A stretch of 64,000 bases of DNA. Origin: Bifidobacteriaceae bacterium. Lineage in GTDB: Bacteria; Actinomycetota; Actinomycetes; Actinomycetales; WQXJ01. Shown here piece after piece: positions 1 to 7,237 of the stretch; position 1 is the first letter of the stretch; every line of letters begins with the position of its first letter. The DNA is taken from positions 124,001 through 188,000 of the forward strand of contig JAISSX010000057.1 in NCBI GenBank assembly GCA_031272885.1, read 5' to 3'. The position numbers and the translations under genes are program-made. The notes below the pieces were generated by a model. The model worked only from the letters and a program-made list of their open reading frames with translations, was not told the DNA's origin and made no database searches.

Positions 1-58
1 CCGTCAGGGCGAGCGCCGAGACCGCTGCGAAGGCAGCGAAGCGGCGGGCTGTAGACAT
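1..58 (-). CDS. N-terminus of a secreted protein, probably ABC substrate-binding protein (partial)
   Basis: Reading from 58 down to 1 gives an ATG followed by MSTARRFAAFAAVSALALT, a short basic start and a hydrophobic stretch typical of a signal peptide; the gene leaves the window at base 1. An AGGAAAGGAA ribosome-binding stretch lies just upstream (about 62-75). It follows an ABC ATPase, permease and amidohydrolase in the same direction, and the operon has no other binding protein, so I infer the substrate-binding component. The paralogous importer at 54-57 kb also has a lipoprotein binding subunit after its permease. The visible part is too short to name a family. Confidence 0.6.
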   Translation of the reverse strand, partial: MSTARRFAAFAAVSALALT

Positions 59-92
59 GGTTGGTTCCTTTCCTAGGGACTTGTGTACTGCT

Positions 93-1382
93 TCAGGTTG
101 AGGGTGGATAGGTTGCTTGCAACGGCGTGGCCAGCGGCGCCAGGGTGGTGGCCGCCTCGGTCCGCGCCGTCACGTGGCCGGCCTTGAAGACCAGACGGTC
201 CACGGGGGCGAAGGCAATCAGTTCCTGCACGGTGGTGGCCTTGGTCACCAGTAGATCGGCCGGGGCGCCTGCCTCCAGGCGCACCGGCGGCCGGCCAAGG
301 GCGGCCCGGGCACTGGTGGTGACCAGTTCCAGCGCCTGGTCCAGGTCCAGGTGGGCGGCGGCTACCAGCAGCGAGGCGGTTTCCAGCGGATCGGCCCTGG
401 ACACCAGGTTGAAGGCGTCACCCACGTTGTCGCCACCGCCGGCCACCGTGACGCCGGCATCAAGCAGGTCCCGCACTGCGGTCAGGCCACGCGCCACCGG
501 TGAACGCTGTTGGCGGCCCTGCAGGTACAGGTTGGTTTGGGGCAGGGTAACCACTTTGACGCCAGCCGCGGCCAGCCGCTGCGCCACCCTGGTCCGTTTG
601 ACGGCCGGCTGCACCGCTAGCGAACAGACGTGGTCCACCGTCACCGGCACACCCAGTTCGGGGGCTCGTTCGGCAATCAATTCCAGCAGGAAATGGTCTG
701 GGTCGAGGGTCTCGTCGGTGTGCAGGTCCAGCGGCACCCGGGCGTCCTTGACCGTCTTGAGCACGATGTCGAGGGCGGCCACCGGGTCCGGGTCCAGGTT
801 CGGCGCCCCGCCCAGGCCATCGACGCCCAACTCCAGGGCCTCGGCAATCAGCCGGCGGGTGGGGGCGCCATCGGGCCCCGTGATAGGCAACCCGAAAGAA
901 GGGAAAACCTGCAGGTCAACCAGGGGGGCGACATCGTGCCGCAAGGCCAAGAGGGTGCGGGTGGGGTCAAGCCCCGGCAGGGCGCCCGTGTCCACGTGGG
1001 TCCGCAGGGCGGTGACGCCAGCCGCCGCTTCGCGCCTAATCACGCTGACGGCCCGCTGCACCAGATCGCCGTAGCGGGTGGGGGCGTCCACGGCCATCCA
1101 GCCGGCCACCGCGCCGTCCAGGTCACCGGTCCGGTTGACCACCCGGTCCACCGTCAGGGCCTTGTCCAGGTGGGCGTGGGGTTCGGCCAGGGCGGATGTG
1201 ACCAGCCAGCCGTCCAGTACCTGCACCTTGGTGCCAGGTGCCAGGCCGGACGGGTCCGCCTGCCCAGCCGGGACGACAGCGGCAATCAGACCGTCCGCCA
1301 GCACCAGGTCAACCGGCTCGGTCAAAGGCCGGCCCGGCTGGGCCAGCCGCACCCCGCGCAGCAACCATCGTTGCCCCGTCAC
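93..1382 (-). CDS. Cytosine-deaminase-like amidohydrolase (CodA/AtzC type)
   Basis: A 429-residue metal-dependent hydrolase of the amidohydrolase superfamily, predicted to act in the cytoplasm on an N-heterocycle or similar amide. It shows the HxH of the TIM-barrel metal site in HAHLDK (residues 69-74), a HTDE block (221-224) holding a metal His and the expected catalytic Glu, H251 and the metal Asp in GGGDN (D318). This set and order is that of CodA and N-isopropylammelide hydrolase. The GTG start at 1382 lies 3 nt after the permease stop, so the gene is translated in an ABC-importer operon; its substrate is presumably what the importer brings in. Cytosine itself is not certain, because residues around the pocket cannot be assigned by eye. 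Confidence 0.8.
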   Translation of the reverse strand: MTGQRWLLRGVRLAQPGRPLTEPVDLVLADGLIAAVVPAGQADPSGLAPGTKVQVLDGWLVTSALAEPHAHLDKALTVDRVVNRTGDLDGAVAGWMAVDAPTRYGDLVQRAVSVIRREAAAGVTALRTHVDTGALPGLDPTRTLLALRHDVAPLVDLQVFPSFGLPITGPDGAPTRRLIAEALELGVDGLGGAPNLDPDPVAALDIVLKTVKDARVPLDLHTDETLDPDHFLLELIAERAPELGVPVTVDHVCSLAVQPAVKRTRVAQRLAAAGVKVVTLPQTNLYLQGRQQRSPVARGLTAVRDLLDAGVTVAGGGDNVGDAFNLVSRADPLETASLLVAAAHLDLDQALELVTTSARAALGRPPVRLEAGAPADLLVTKATTVQELIAFAPVDRLVFKAGHVTARTEAATTLAPLATPLQATYPPST

Positions 1383-1385
1383 CGG

Positions 1386-2294
1386 TCAGTCCTCCCCGCG
1401 CTTCTGGCCAGTCTCATGCCAGCGGCCCACTAAGCCCTGAGTCAGCAGGCCGAACACCCAGAACACGGCCAGGCCGAAACCGCTGGCCAGGATGACGCCG
1501 GCAAACAGTTGGGAGGAGCGCAGGTGCTGGGTGTAGGCATCGAGCAGGCGGCCGATGCCGGCCCGGCCCTGCCGGAAGAAGTAGTCACCGACGATGGCGC
1601 CCGTGACGGACATGCCGGCCGAGATGCGCCAGCCCGCCAGTACCGACGGCATGGCGTTGGGCACCATCAGCTTCTTGATGCGGGTGCCCCAACTGGCCTT
1701 GTAGAGGGTGAACAGGTCGCGGTGCGAGCGGCTGACCGACTGCAGGCCGAACAGGGTGTTGGTGATGATGGGGAACATGGCGATCATGACGCAAACCAGC
1801 ACGCGCGAACCGAAGCCGTAGCCGAACCAGAAGCTGATCAGCGGCACTAGGGCCAGAATCGGGATGGTCTGCAGGAAAACGGCCCAAGGGTAGATGGCGC
1901 GTTCCAGCCAAATGGCCTGGCTCATGGCCAAGGCGATCAGGGAACCAAGCACAATGGCCACGCCCAGGCCGGCCAGGGCCACCTCGGAGGTCTGCAGAAT
2001 GCCCTGCAGCAGTTCGGCCCGGTTGCGGGCGTTGCCGAAGCCGATCCGGATCACGTCGGTGGGGGGCGGCAGGATGAACCGCTTCGATTGGGCCAGGATG
2101 TGGGTGGAGAAGTACTGCCAGAAGCCGATGACCACAATTGTGGTGATGACAGGCAGGGCCAGGTTCTTGACCTTGCGGCCGAAGCGGCTGGTTTGGCGGC
2201 CGGCCTCGACAGCGGCGTCCAATTCGGCCTGATCCAGGGCCGCGATTTCGTCCGCATCATCCAGGATGACGGCCGTGCCGGTGCCCGCGCTCAC
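1386..2294 (-). CDS. ABC importer permease (SsuC/ThiX-like)
   Basis: A 302-residue inner-membrane permease of the BPD_transp_1 type used by sulfonate, taurine, nitrate and pyrimidine-precursor importers. Hydrophobic segments are seen near residues 50-65, 105-130, 135-185 and 270-295, and the cytoplasmic EAA-type loop precedes the VGDYFF segment. The GTG start (2294) overlaps the ATPase stop in a GTGA, so the two are translationally coupled. The product is clearly paralogous to the permease at 55110-56027: both contain TLFGLQSV, RISAG, VGD(Y/F)FFR and end near a (R/K)WH motif. The long hydrophilic N-terminus (about 45 residues) is not unusual for the family. Confidence 0.85.
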   Translation of the reverse strand: MSAGTGTAVILDDADEIAALDQAELDAAVEAGRQTSRFGRKVKNLALPVITTIVVIGFWQYFSTHILAQSKRFILPPPTDVIRIGFGNARNRAELLQGILQTSEVALAGLGVAIVLGSLIALAMSQAIWLERAIYPWAVFLQTIPILALVPLISFWFGYGFGSRVLVCVMIAMFPIITNTLFGLQSVSRSHRDLFTLYKASWGTRIKKLMVPNAMPSVLAGWRISAGMSVTGAIVGDYFFRQGRAGIGRLLDAYTQHLRSSQLFAGVILASGFGLAVFWVFGLLTQGLVGRWHETGQKRGED

Positions 2295-3085
2295 AGCGCA
2301 CCCCTGGGGCCGGCCTTGTGGCGCAGGGCGTGGGAGACATCCGCCACGGCGGCCGAATACTCGGTGCTGAAACGGAACTCCGGGTCACGGGGATACTCCG
2401 TGGGCACGGCCACCTCGGCCACAATGCGCCCAGGCCGGGGTGACATCACCAGCACCCGGCTGGACAGGTACACGGCCTCCGCCACCGAGTGGGTGACGAA
2501 GACGCCGGCAAACCGCTGCCGGGCAAACAGGGCCAGCAGTTCGTCACCCAGGGCCTGGCGGGTGATCTCGTCCAGGGCGGCGAACGGCTCATCGAACAGG
2601 AACACATCCGGCTCGCCGGTCAGGGCGCGGGCCAGCGAGACGCGCATCCGCATGCCGCCGGACAGGGTGCGGGGCAACGCCTTCTCGAAGCCCTGCAGGC
2701 CGATCAGTTCGATGGCGCGGGCCACCTTCTCGGCCCGTTCGCGGCGCGGCACCTTGGCGATCTCCAGGCCCAGGCCGATGTTCGCCTCAACGCTGCGCCA
2801 CGGCAACAGAGTGGGGTCCTGGAAGACGTAACCCAGCGACTCGCTGCCCAGCTCGATTTCCCCGCTGGTCGGCTTGTCCAGGCCGGCCGCCAGCCGTAAC
2901 AGGGTCGACTTGCCGCACCCCGAAGGGCCAACGATGGCGATGAACTCGCCCCGCTGCACCGTCAGCGAGGTGGGGGACAGCGCCTCCACGCCGCCGCGGA
3001 AGATGCGGCGAACGCGGCGGAAGGTCAGCGCCGCGGGGGCGGTGATGGTGGAAGGGCGCTCAACAAGCTGATCGGCGACTGTCAT
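2291..3085 (-). CDS. ABC importer ATPase (SsuB/ThiZ-like)
   Basis: A 264-residue nucleotide-binding subunit that drives the permease encoded next to it. Walker A GPSGCGKST (53-61), Q-loop (Q89), signature LSGGM (141-145), Walker B VFLFDE (161-166) and the switch His (H199) are all present, so it should be active. It starts with ATG at 3085 and is the first gene of the minus-strand operon ATPase-permease-amidohydrolase-binding protein. The YVFQD.TLLPWR and LDEIT motifs match the SsuB/TauB/ThiZ group and the paralogue at 54289-55110. The ribosome-binding site is weak (AGAGAG). The 494-bp region upstream should contain the promoter, but I could not recognise a known riboswitch in it. Confidence 0.88.
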   Translation of the reverse strand: MTVADQLVERPSTITAPAALTFRRVRRIFRGGVEALSPTSLTVQRGEFIAIVGPSGCGKSTLLRLAAGLDKPTSGEIELGSESLGYVFQDPTLLPWRSVEANIGLGLEIAKVPRRERAEKVARAIELIGLQGFEKALPRTLSGGMRMRVSLARALTGEPDVFLFDEPFAALDEITRQALGDELLALFARQRFAGVFVTHSVAEAVYLSSRVLVMSPRPGRIVAEVAVPTEYPRDPEFRFSTEYSAAVADVSHALRHKAGPRGAL

Positions 3086-3579
3086 GGTGGCTCTCTGAGG
3101 TCGTGGCCCGGCGCGGCAAGGCGCGTCTTAGTTGGTGGAGGCGGGCCGGGGAATGTGGGAGCTGGAACAGGCTTAGGCCTGCTGGCCGCACATTCGACAA
3201 CACATCAGCGCACACGGCATGGCGCCCAGGCGGGCGCTACAAAGACTGGCCGTGGCAGAAGTCACCCGCTCATGGTCCTGGCCGGGCGGCCCGCCAGTCA
3301 ACGTGTAAAGGCCATCAAAGCGGGCCGATGTCGCCCCTGACCTGCGTTTTCGCCGCCAGGTGGGCGTTCGCGGCCCGTCCACCATATGACCATTCGCAAA
3401 CCCCCTCTCCCTCGCGAGAGTACGGTTATGTAGTTGGCCGCCAATTTGCCCAACCCTCTGACCTGCGAAAACGCTGAAGCGACCGCGGCCGGGACCTACA
3501 TAACCGTACTCTCGCGAGGAGGGTTGGGGGGCGGCGCGCCTGACCAGGCTGTTCGCCGCCGCTCGGTAGCCTTAATGAC
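3086..3579. other. Non-coding divergent intergenic region
   Basis: Separates the minus-strand importer operon from the plus-strand methyltransferase. I see no credible gene. It contains a 24-bp perfect inverted repeat (3410-3433 and 3496-3519), a core motif CTGACCTGCGAAAACGCTG inside that repeat, and a related CTGACCTGCGTTTTCGCC at about 3338. No TPP, FMN or purine riboswitch signature was found on either strand. Confidence 0.6.
3410..3519. repeat. 24-bp perfect inverted repeat, 62-bp spacer
   Basis: Arm 3410-3433 and arm 3496-3519 are exact reverse complements. Each arm contains the palindrome CTCGCGAG and the block TACGGTTATGTAG. The 62-bp spacer carries CTGACCTGCGAAAACGCTG (3458-3476), which recurs inside a different inverted repeat at 39158-39331. 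The element lies about 60 bp upstream of the methyltransferase start, so it could be a pair of operators, a bidirectional hairpin or a small mobile element. Confidence 0.85.
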
Positions 3580-4230
3580 GTGCATAGCGGTGTGGATTAT
3601 GCGGCCAATTGGGTGTTCGCAGAAGACTTCATGCCCCCCTCGCAGGCCCTAGTCCAGGCTCGCGCCAGGGCCCGCGAACTAGGCTGCCCCACCCCGGCCC
3701 CTGGCGTGGGCGCCCTGTTGGAAGTGCTGGCCGCCGCCATGCGCGCCACCAGCGCGGTCGAAATCGGCACCAGCGCCGGCGTGGGCGCCGTCCACCTGCT
3801 GCGGGCCATGGCCCCCGGCGCCATCGTCACCTCGGTCGATGTCGAGGCCGAGCACCAGCACGCCGCCCGCGAAACCCTGTTGGAGGCCGGCATCCCGCTA
3901 ACCCAGATCCGGCTGATCAACTCCCGCCCGTCCGAGGTGCTGCCGCGCCTGGCCAACGCCGCCTATGACATGGTGCTGCTGACCGGCCCCAAGGCGGACT
4001 ACGCGGACCGCCTGGCCGATGCCACCCGCCTGCTCAAGCCCGGCGGCGTCCTAGTGGTGGATGGCGCCCTGGCCGAAGGCCGCGTGCCGGACCCGGCCCG
4101 GCGCGACCCGGTCACCGTCACCGTGCGCGAGGTGGGCCGCAGCCTGCGGGACAACGAAGACTTCACGGTGGCCATGACGGCCGCCGGCGATGGCGCCCTG
4201 ATCGCCGTCAAACGCCCCCGCACGTGGTGA
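3580..4230 (+). CDS. O-methyltransferase, SAM-dependent (Rv1220c-like)
   Basis: A 216-residue class I methyltransferase resembling the small actinobacterial O-methyltransferases (Methyltransf_24/3 type). The SAM-binding loop appears as VEIGTSAGVGAVHLLRAM (about 61-78), followed by the acidic end of strand 2 (SVDVEAEH) and motif LKPGGVLVVDGAL (about 151-163). The start is uncertain: GTG at 3580 (or GTG at 3592) with no clear ribosome-binding site, and a TAGCCT box about 8 nt upstream could make it leaderless. The 3' end overlaps the convergent membrane-protein gene by 23 bp (4208-4230). The substrate is unknown. Confidence 0.8.
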   Translation: MHSGVDYAANWVFAEDFMPPSQALVQARARARELGCPTPAPGVGALLEVLAAAMRATSAVEIGTSAGVGAVHLLRAMAPGAIVTSVDVEAEHQHAARETLLEAGIPLTQIRLINSRPSEVLPRLANAAYDMVLLTGPKADYADRLADATRLLKPGGVLVVDGALAEGRVPDPARRDPVTVTVREVGRSLRDNEDFTVAMTAAGDGALIAVKRPRTW

Positions 4231-6145
4231 TCCGCCACACCTGAGCGCCGCCGCCCTCATCGACCAGTTCGAACCCGGCCGCCGCCGGGTCGAAGCCGGC
4301 CGTCAACGAGGCGTAGTCCTGGGCGTCGAAGTAGGTCACCGGGTCGGTGTACAGGTAACCCACATTCAGCTTGTCGACGATGGCGCACACCTCCGGATCG
4401 GTCAACACCTCCGGGAAGTGCTCCAACAGGTAGCGTCGGTCCTGGTTCCAAGGCCCGGTCAGGTGGCCGAACACGACCTCTTGGCCCGTCAGGGCGTACA
4501 CCATGGCGGAACCATTATTGGGATCACCCAACACCAACTTGCCTGGCTCCAGTCGGTCCGGCAACCGGCGGACCATGGCCAACTCGGCGGCGTCGAAGAA
4601 GCGGGGCCGGGCGGCATCGGACACCACCTCGAAACCCTGGGTGGCGAACCGGTGGGGGCGCAAACCGACCAACACCCCGGTCCCGGCCAGCGACACCACC
4701 GCCAGCGCAGCCACCCCGCGCCGCAGCGCCCGGCCGCCTTGTCCCGCCTTGGGCCACAGCACGCCCCGCGCCCAGTCCAGCCCAACGCAGGCCAGCGGCA
4801 CCGCCACAATCGTGACCAACAGGCCCAGCCGGGCCCGGTCGCCGTACCAAAAGCCCGTCACAAAGCTGAGCGCCCCGAAACCGGTGGCGGCCGCGGCGTA
4901 GATCAGGTCCAGGATCACCAGCGAACCAACCAGCCAGCGGTGGGACCGCCGCCGCCACGTCACCACCACCCCGGCCACCAGGGCGAAGAACACCAGCGGG
5001 TTGGGGCCAATCTGGAACAGGGAGGTAGCGTCCATCAGCCCGCCACCCAGTGCCACCAGGCCGTTTAGGCCGCGTTCCCACGGCTCGAAGTCCAACACGG
5101 CCCGCACCTCCGGCACCGCCAACACCGCCCAGGCGGCGATAGCGCCCAAGCCCACCAGGGTCAAGTCGCAGGCCAGGGTGGCTACCCGCCAACCGCGCCG
5201 CCAACCGCGCACCGTCAACGTGGCCACGATGTACAGGGCCACCGGCGCGGCCAAGGCCAGGTAGCTGAACAGGGCAATCGGGTGGGTCAAACCCACCCCC
5301 ACCAGGCCGACCGCCAACACGATGGCCCGGCCCACCACGCCGCCCACCCGCAGCTTGACCAGGCGCGCCACCTGCACCGACCAGCCCAACAAGGCCGGCA
5401 GCAGGGCGACCCCCACCCCGTTAGGCACCTGCAGCAACAGGGCCGAAGGCGTCGATTGGAAGACCGCACTGAGGACGGCCGCCAGGGCCGCAAAGGAGGC
5501 CCGGGCCGGGAACACCACGCGCGACAGGTAGATCAGGCCCAGCGTCCACAGGGAGGTCTCGGCCACCAGCGTGACGGCGTTCAGGGCCAGGTAGACGTCA
5601 CCGCCGCTGGGCACCAGGGCGGCCAGGGCGTGCACCCCGGCCGGGTAGTAGGCCCGGCCCACGGACGGGAAGTGGTTCACATCCATGTGGAAAGGCGAGG
5701 CGTCACCGGTCTGGCGGATCAACCGCACCAGGTTGCCGTGCAACACCATGTCATGGCGCTGCAGGATGGCGCCCAAGCGTCCGCCCATGCCGACCAGTTC
5801 CGAACCGGCCGCCAGGACGGTAGCACCCAGACCGGCGCCGGCCACCCAGGCCCACTGCCGGCGGCTCCAGCGAGGCAGCTTGCGGGGCGCCGCGATCAGA
5901 GGGAAGAAATGCCCCACCAAGGCGGCGATGACGGCCGCCAAGCCGGTAGCGCCCAACACCACCCACCAGGACCAGCGCAGCCCCACCAGGGGCGCCAACA
6001 GCGCCCCCAGGCCAAGGGCGGCCATCGACAGGGCGGGGGCCAGGGCGGCCAAGGCCAGGCCGCGCACCTGGGCCGCGAAACCCACCACCAGGCCAGGGCC
6101 CAGCAACAGGCCGGCGGCCGCCAATAGGGCAACGACGGCGGTCAT
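4208..6145 (-). CDS. Large multi-pass membrane protein (DUF6541-like), envelope glycan gene
   Basis: A 645-residue protein with about a dozen hydrophobic segments over its first 480 residues and a soluble C-terminal domain of about 160 residues (begins near RFATQGFEVVS). The layout resembles DUF6541 proteins of actinobacteria, and polytopic glycosyltransferases or flippases of cell-wall glycan clusters. The ATG at 6145 overlaps the DUF2304 stop (ATGA), and a GT2 glycosyltransferase is one gene further up, so these three are probably one transcription unit for an envelope polysaccharide or glycolipid. I see no classic catalytic motif by eye. Its 3' end runs 23 bp into the convergent methyltransferase gene. 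Confidence 0.7.
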   Translation of the reverse strand: MTAVVALLAAAGLLLGPGLVVGFAAQVRGLALAALAPALSMAALGLGALLAPLVGLRWSWWVVLGATGLAAVIAALVGHFFPLIAAPRKLPRWSRRQWAWVAGAGLGATVLAAGSELVGMGGRLGAILQRHDMVLHGNLVRLIRQTGDASPFHMDVNHFPSVGRAYYPAGVHALAALVPSGGDVYLALNAVTLVAETSLWTLGLIYLSRVVFPARASFAALAAVLSAVFQSTPSALLLQVPNGVGVALLPALLGWSVQVARLVKLRVGGVVGRAIVLAVGLVGVGLTHPIALFSYLALAAPVALYIVATLTVRGWRRGWRVATLACDLTLVGLGAIAAWAVLAVPEVRAVLDFEPWERGLNGLVALGGGLMDATSLFQIGPNPLVFFALVAGVVVTWRRRSHRWLVGSLVILDLIYAAAATGFGALSFVTGFWYGDRARLGLLVTIVAVPLACVGLDWARGVLWPKAGQGGRALRRGVAALAVVSLAGTGVLVGLRPHRFATQGFEVVSDAARPRFFDAAELAMVRRLPDRLEPGKLVLGDPNNGSAMVYALTGQEVVFGHLTGPWNQDRRYLLEHFPEVLTDPEVCAIVDKLNVGYLYTDPVTYFDAQDYASLTAGFDPAAAGFELVDEGGGAQVWRITTCGGV

Positions 6146-6531
6146 GCCACCTCGGCCGGGCCGGCGGCCTCAGAGCCGGCCACCTCAGGGCCGGCCACGC
6201 ACTCCCGTGGCGGCGGCGCCTCATCCAACGCCAGCCGCCGGGCCAAGGCCGTGAGCTGCTGGGCAGAGCGGCGGTCACGCACATAGCGGCTGGCCACATA
6301 GCTGAAGAAGACCACAATCAAGACATATAACAGCAGGTCGGCGCCACGGCCCACGTTCAGGCGCTGGGCCACCGTGGTCAGCGAATCGGGGAAAACGATC
6401 GACACCACGGCCAGGGCCGCGAACAGCAACAGACCCAGCCGCCGCAGCGCCTGGCGCCGCGCCCCCTGGCCGCGCAGCATGAACAGGGCCACGGCCATCA
6501 CGGCCACGATCAGCGCAATCTTGATGAACAC
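6142..6531 (-). CDS. DUF2304 membrane protein
   Basis: A 129-residue protein with three hydrophobic segments (about 3-17, 31-47, 68-82) and a charged tail, as in DUF2304. In other actinobacteria such proteins sit beside a dolichol-phosphate-mannose-synthase-like GT2, as here. The GTG start (6531) lies 5 bp after the glycosyltransferase stop, and its own stop overlaps the next ATG. It probably assists the glycosyltransferase or flips its lipid-linked product; this is inference from the neighbourhood. Confidence 0.78.
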   Translation of the reverse strand: MFIKIALIVAVMAVALFMLRGQGARRQALRRLGLLLFAALAVVSIVFPDSLTTVAQRLNVGRGADLLLYVLIVVFFSYVASRYVRDRRSAQQLTALARRLALDEAPPPRECVAGPEVAGSEAAGPAEVA

Positions 6532-6536
6532 GGCGC

Positions 6537-7229
6537 CTACCTCAGCATCAGGTCAACCAGAATGTTGACCGAGTTCAGCAGCGACTGGCCCTTGGCCTTG
6601 GCGTAGGGCGAATAGCTGATCTCCACCTTGTGTTCGCCATACCTGAGCCCGGCCCGTTTGATCTGTTCCAGGATCTCGGTGGCGTGCGCCATGCCGTTCT
6701 GTGTCAAGTGCAGGGCCTGGGCGGCCTGGCGGTTCATGGCCCGCAGGCCGTTGTGGGTGTCGGTCAGCTTCATGCCCACGGACAGGTTGGTGTAGGCCAC
6801 GGCGGCCTTCAACACCAGGCGCTTGGCGCCGCCCATCGCGCCCTTGGCGCCGCCCAGGAAACGGGAGCCCAACACCACGTCCAACTCACCGGTGCCCACC
6901 CGCTCGGCCATCGCCGCGGCATCGGGCACATGATGCTGGCCATCGGCGTCGAAGGTGACCACACGGCCCATCAACGGGTCTGCCAAGACGTATTCCAGGC
7001 CGGTTTGCAGCGCCGCGCCCTGCCCCAGGTTGATGGGGTGGCGCAACACCCGCACGCCTCGGCCGGACAGGCCGCGGGCGATGGCGTCCGAGCCGTCCGT
7101 GGAACAGTCATCCACCACGCAGACGTGCCCAAATGTGCCGGTGACGTCATCCAGCACGGCCGCCAGCACAGGGGCCTCGTTGTAGACGGGGATCACCACC
7201 CACACGTCATCAAAGCGGGCCTGGGCCAT
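6537..7229 (-). CDS. Family 2 glycosyltransferase (polyprenyl-phosphate sugar synthase-like)
   Basis: A 230-residue GT-A fold enzyme. The ATG at 7229 (AAGGCG just upstream) gives VVIPVYNEAPVL at the N-terminus, then VVDDCSTDGS, NLGQGAALQTG and the DxD metal site in FDADGQHH, followed by GSRFLGG. These are the motifs of the DPM1/GtrB branch, which moves a sugar from a nucleotide donor to polyprenyl phosphate. It lacks C-terminal membrane helices, so the DUF2304 and DUF6541-like partners may supply the membrane part. A longer in-frame version starting upstream would overlap pepA and its extra residues are low-complexity, so I reject it. Confidence 0.85.
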   Translation of the reverse strand: MAQARFDDVWVVIPVYNEAPVLAAVLDDVTGTFGHVCVVDDCSTDGSDAIARGLSGRGVRVLRHPINLGQGAALQTGLEYVLADPLMGRVVTFDADGQHHVPDAAAMAERVGTGELDVVLGSRFLGGAKGAMGGAKRLVLKAAVAYTNLSVGMKLTDTHNGLRAMNRQAAQALHLTQNGMAHATEILEQIKRAGLRYGEHKVEISYSPYAKAKGQSLLNSVNILVDLMLR

Positions 7230-7237
7230 GATGCGCC

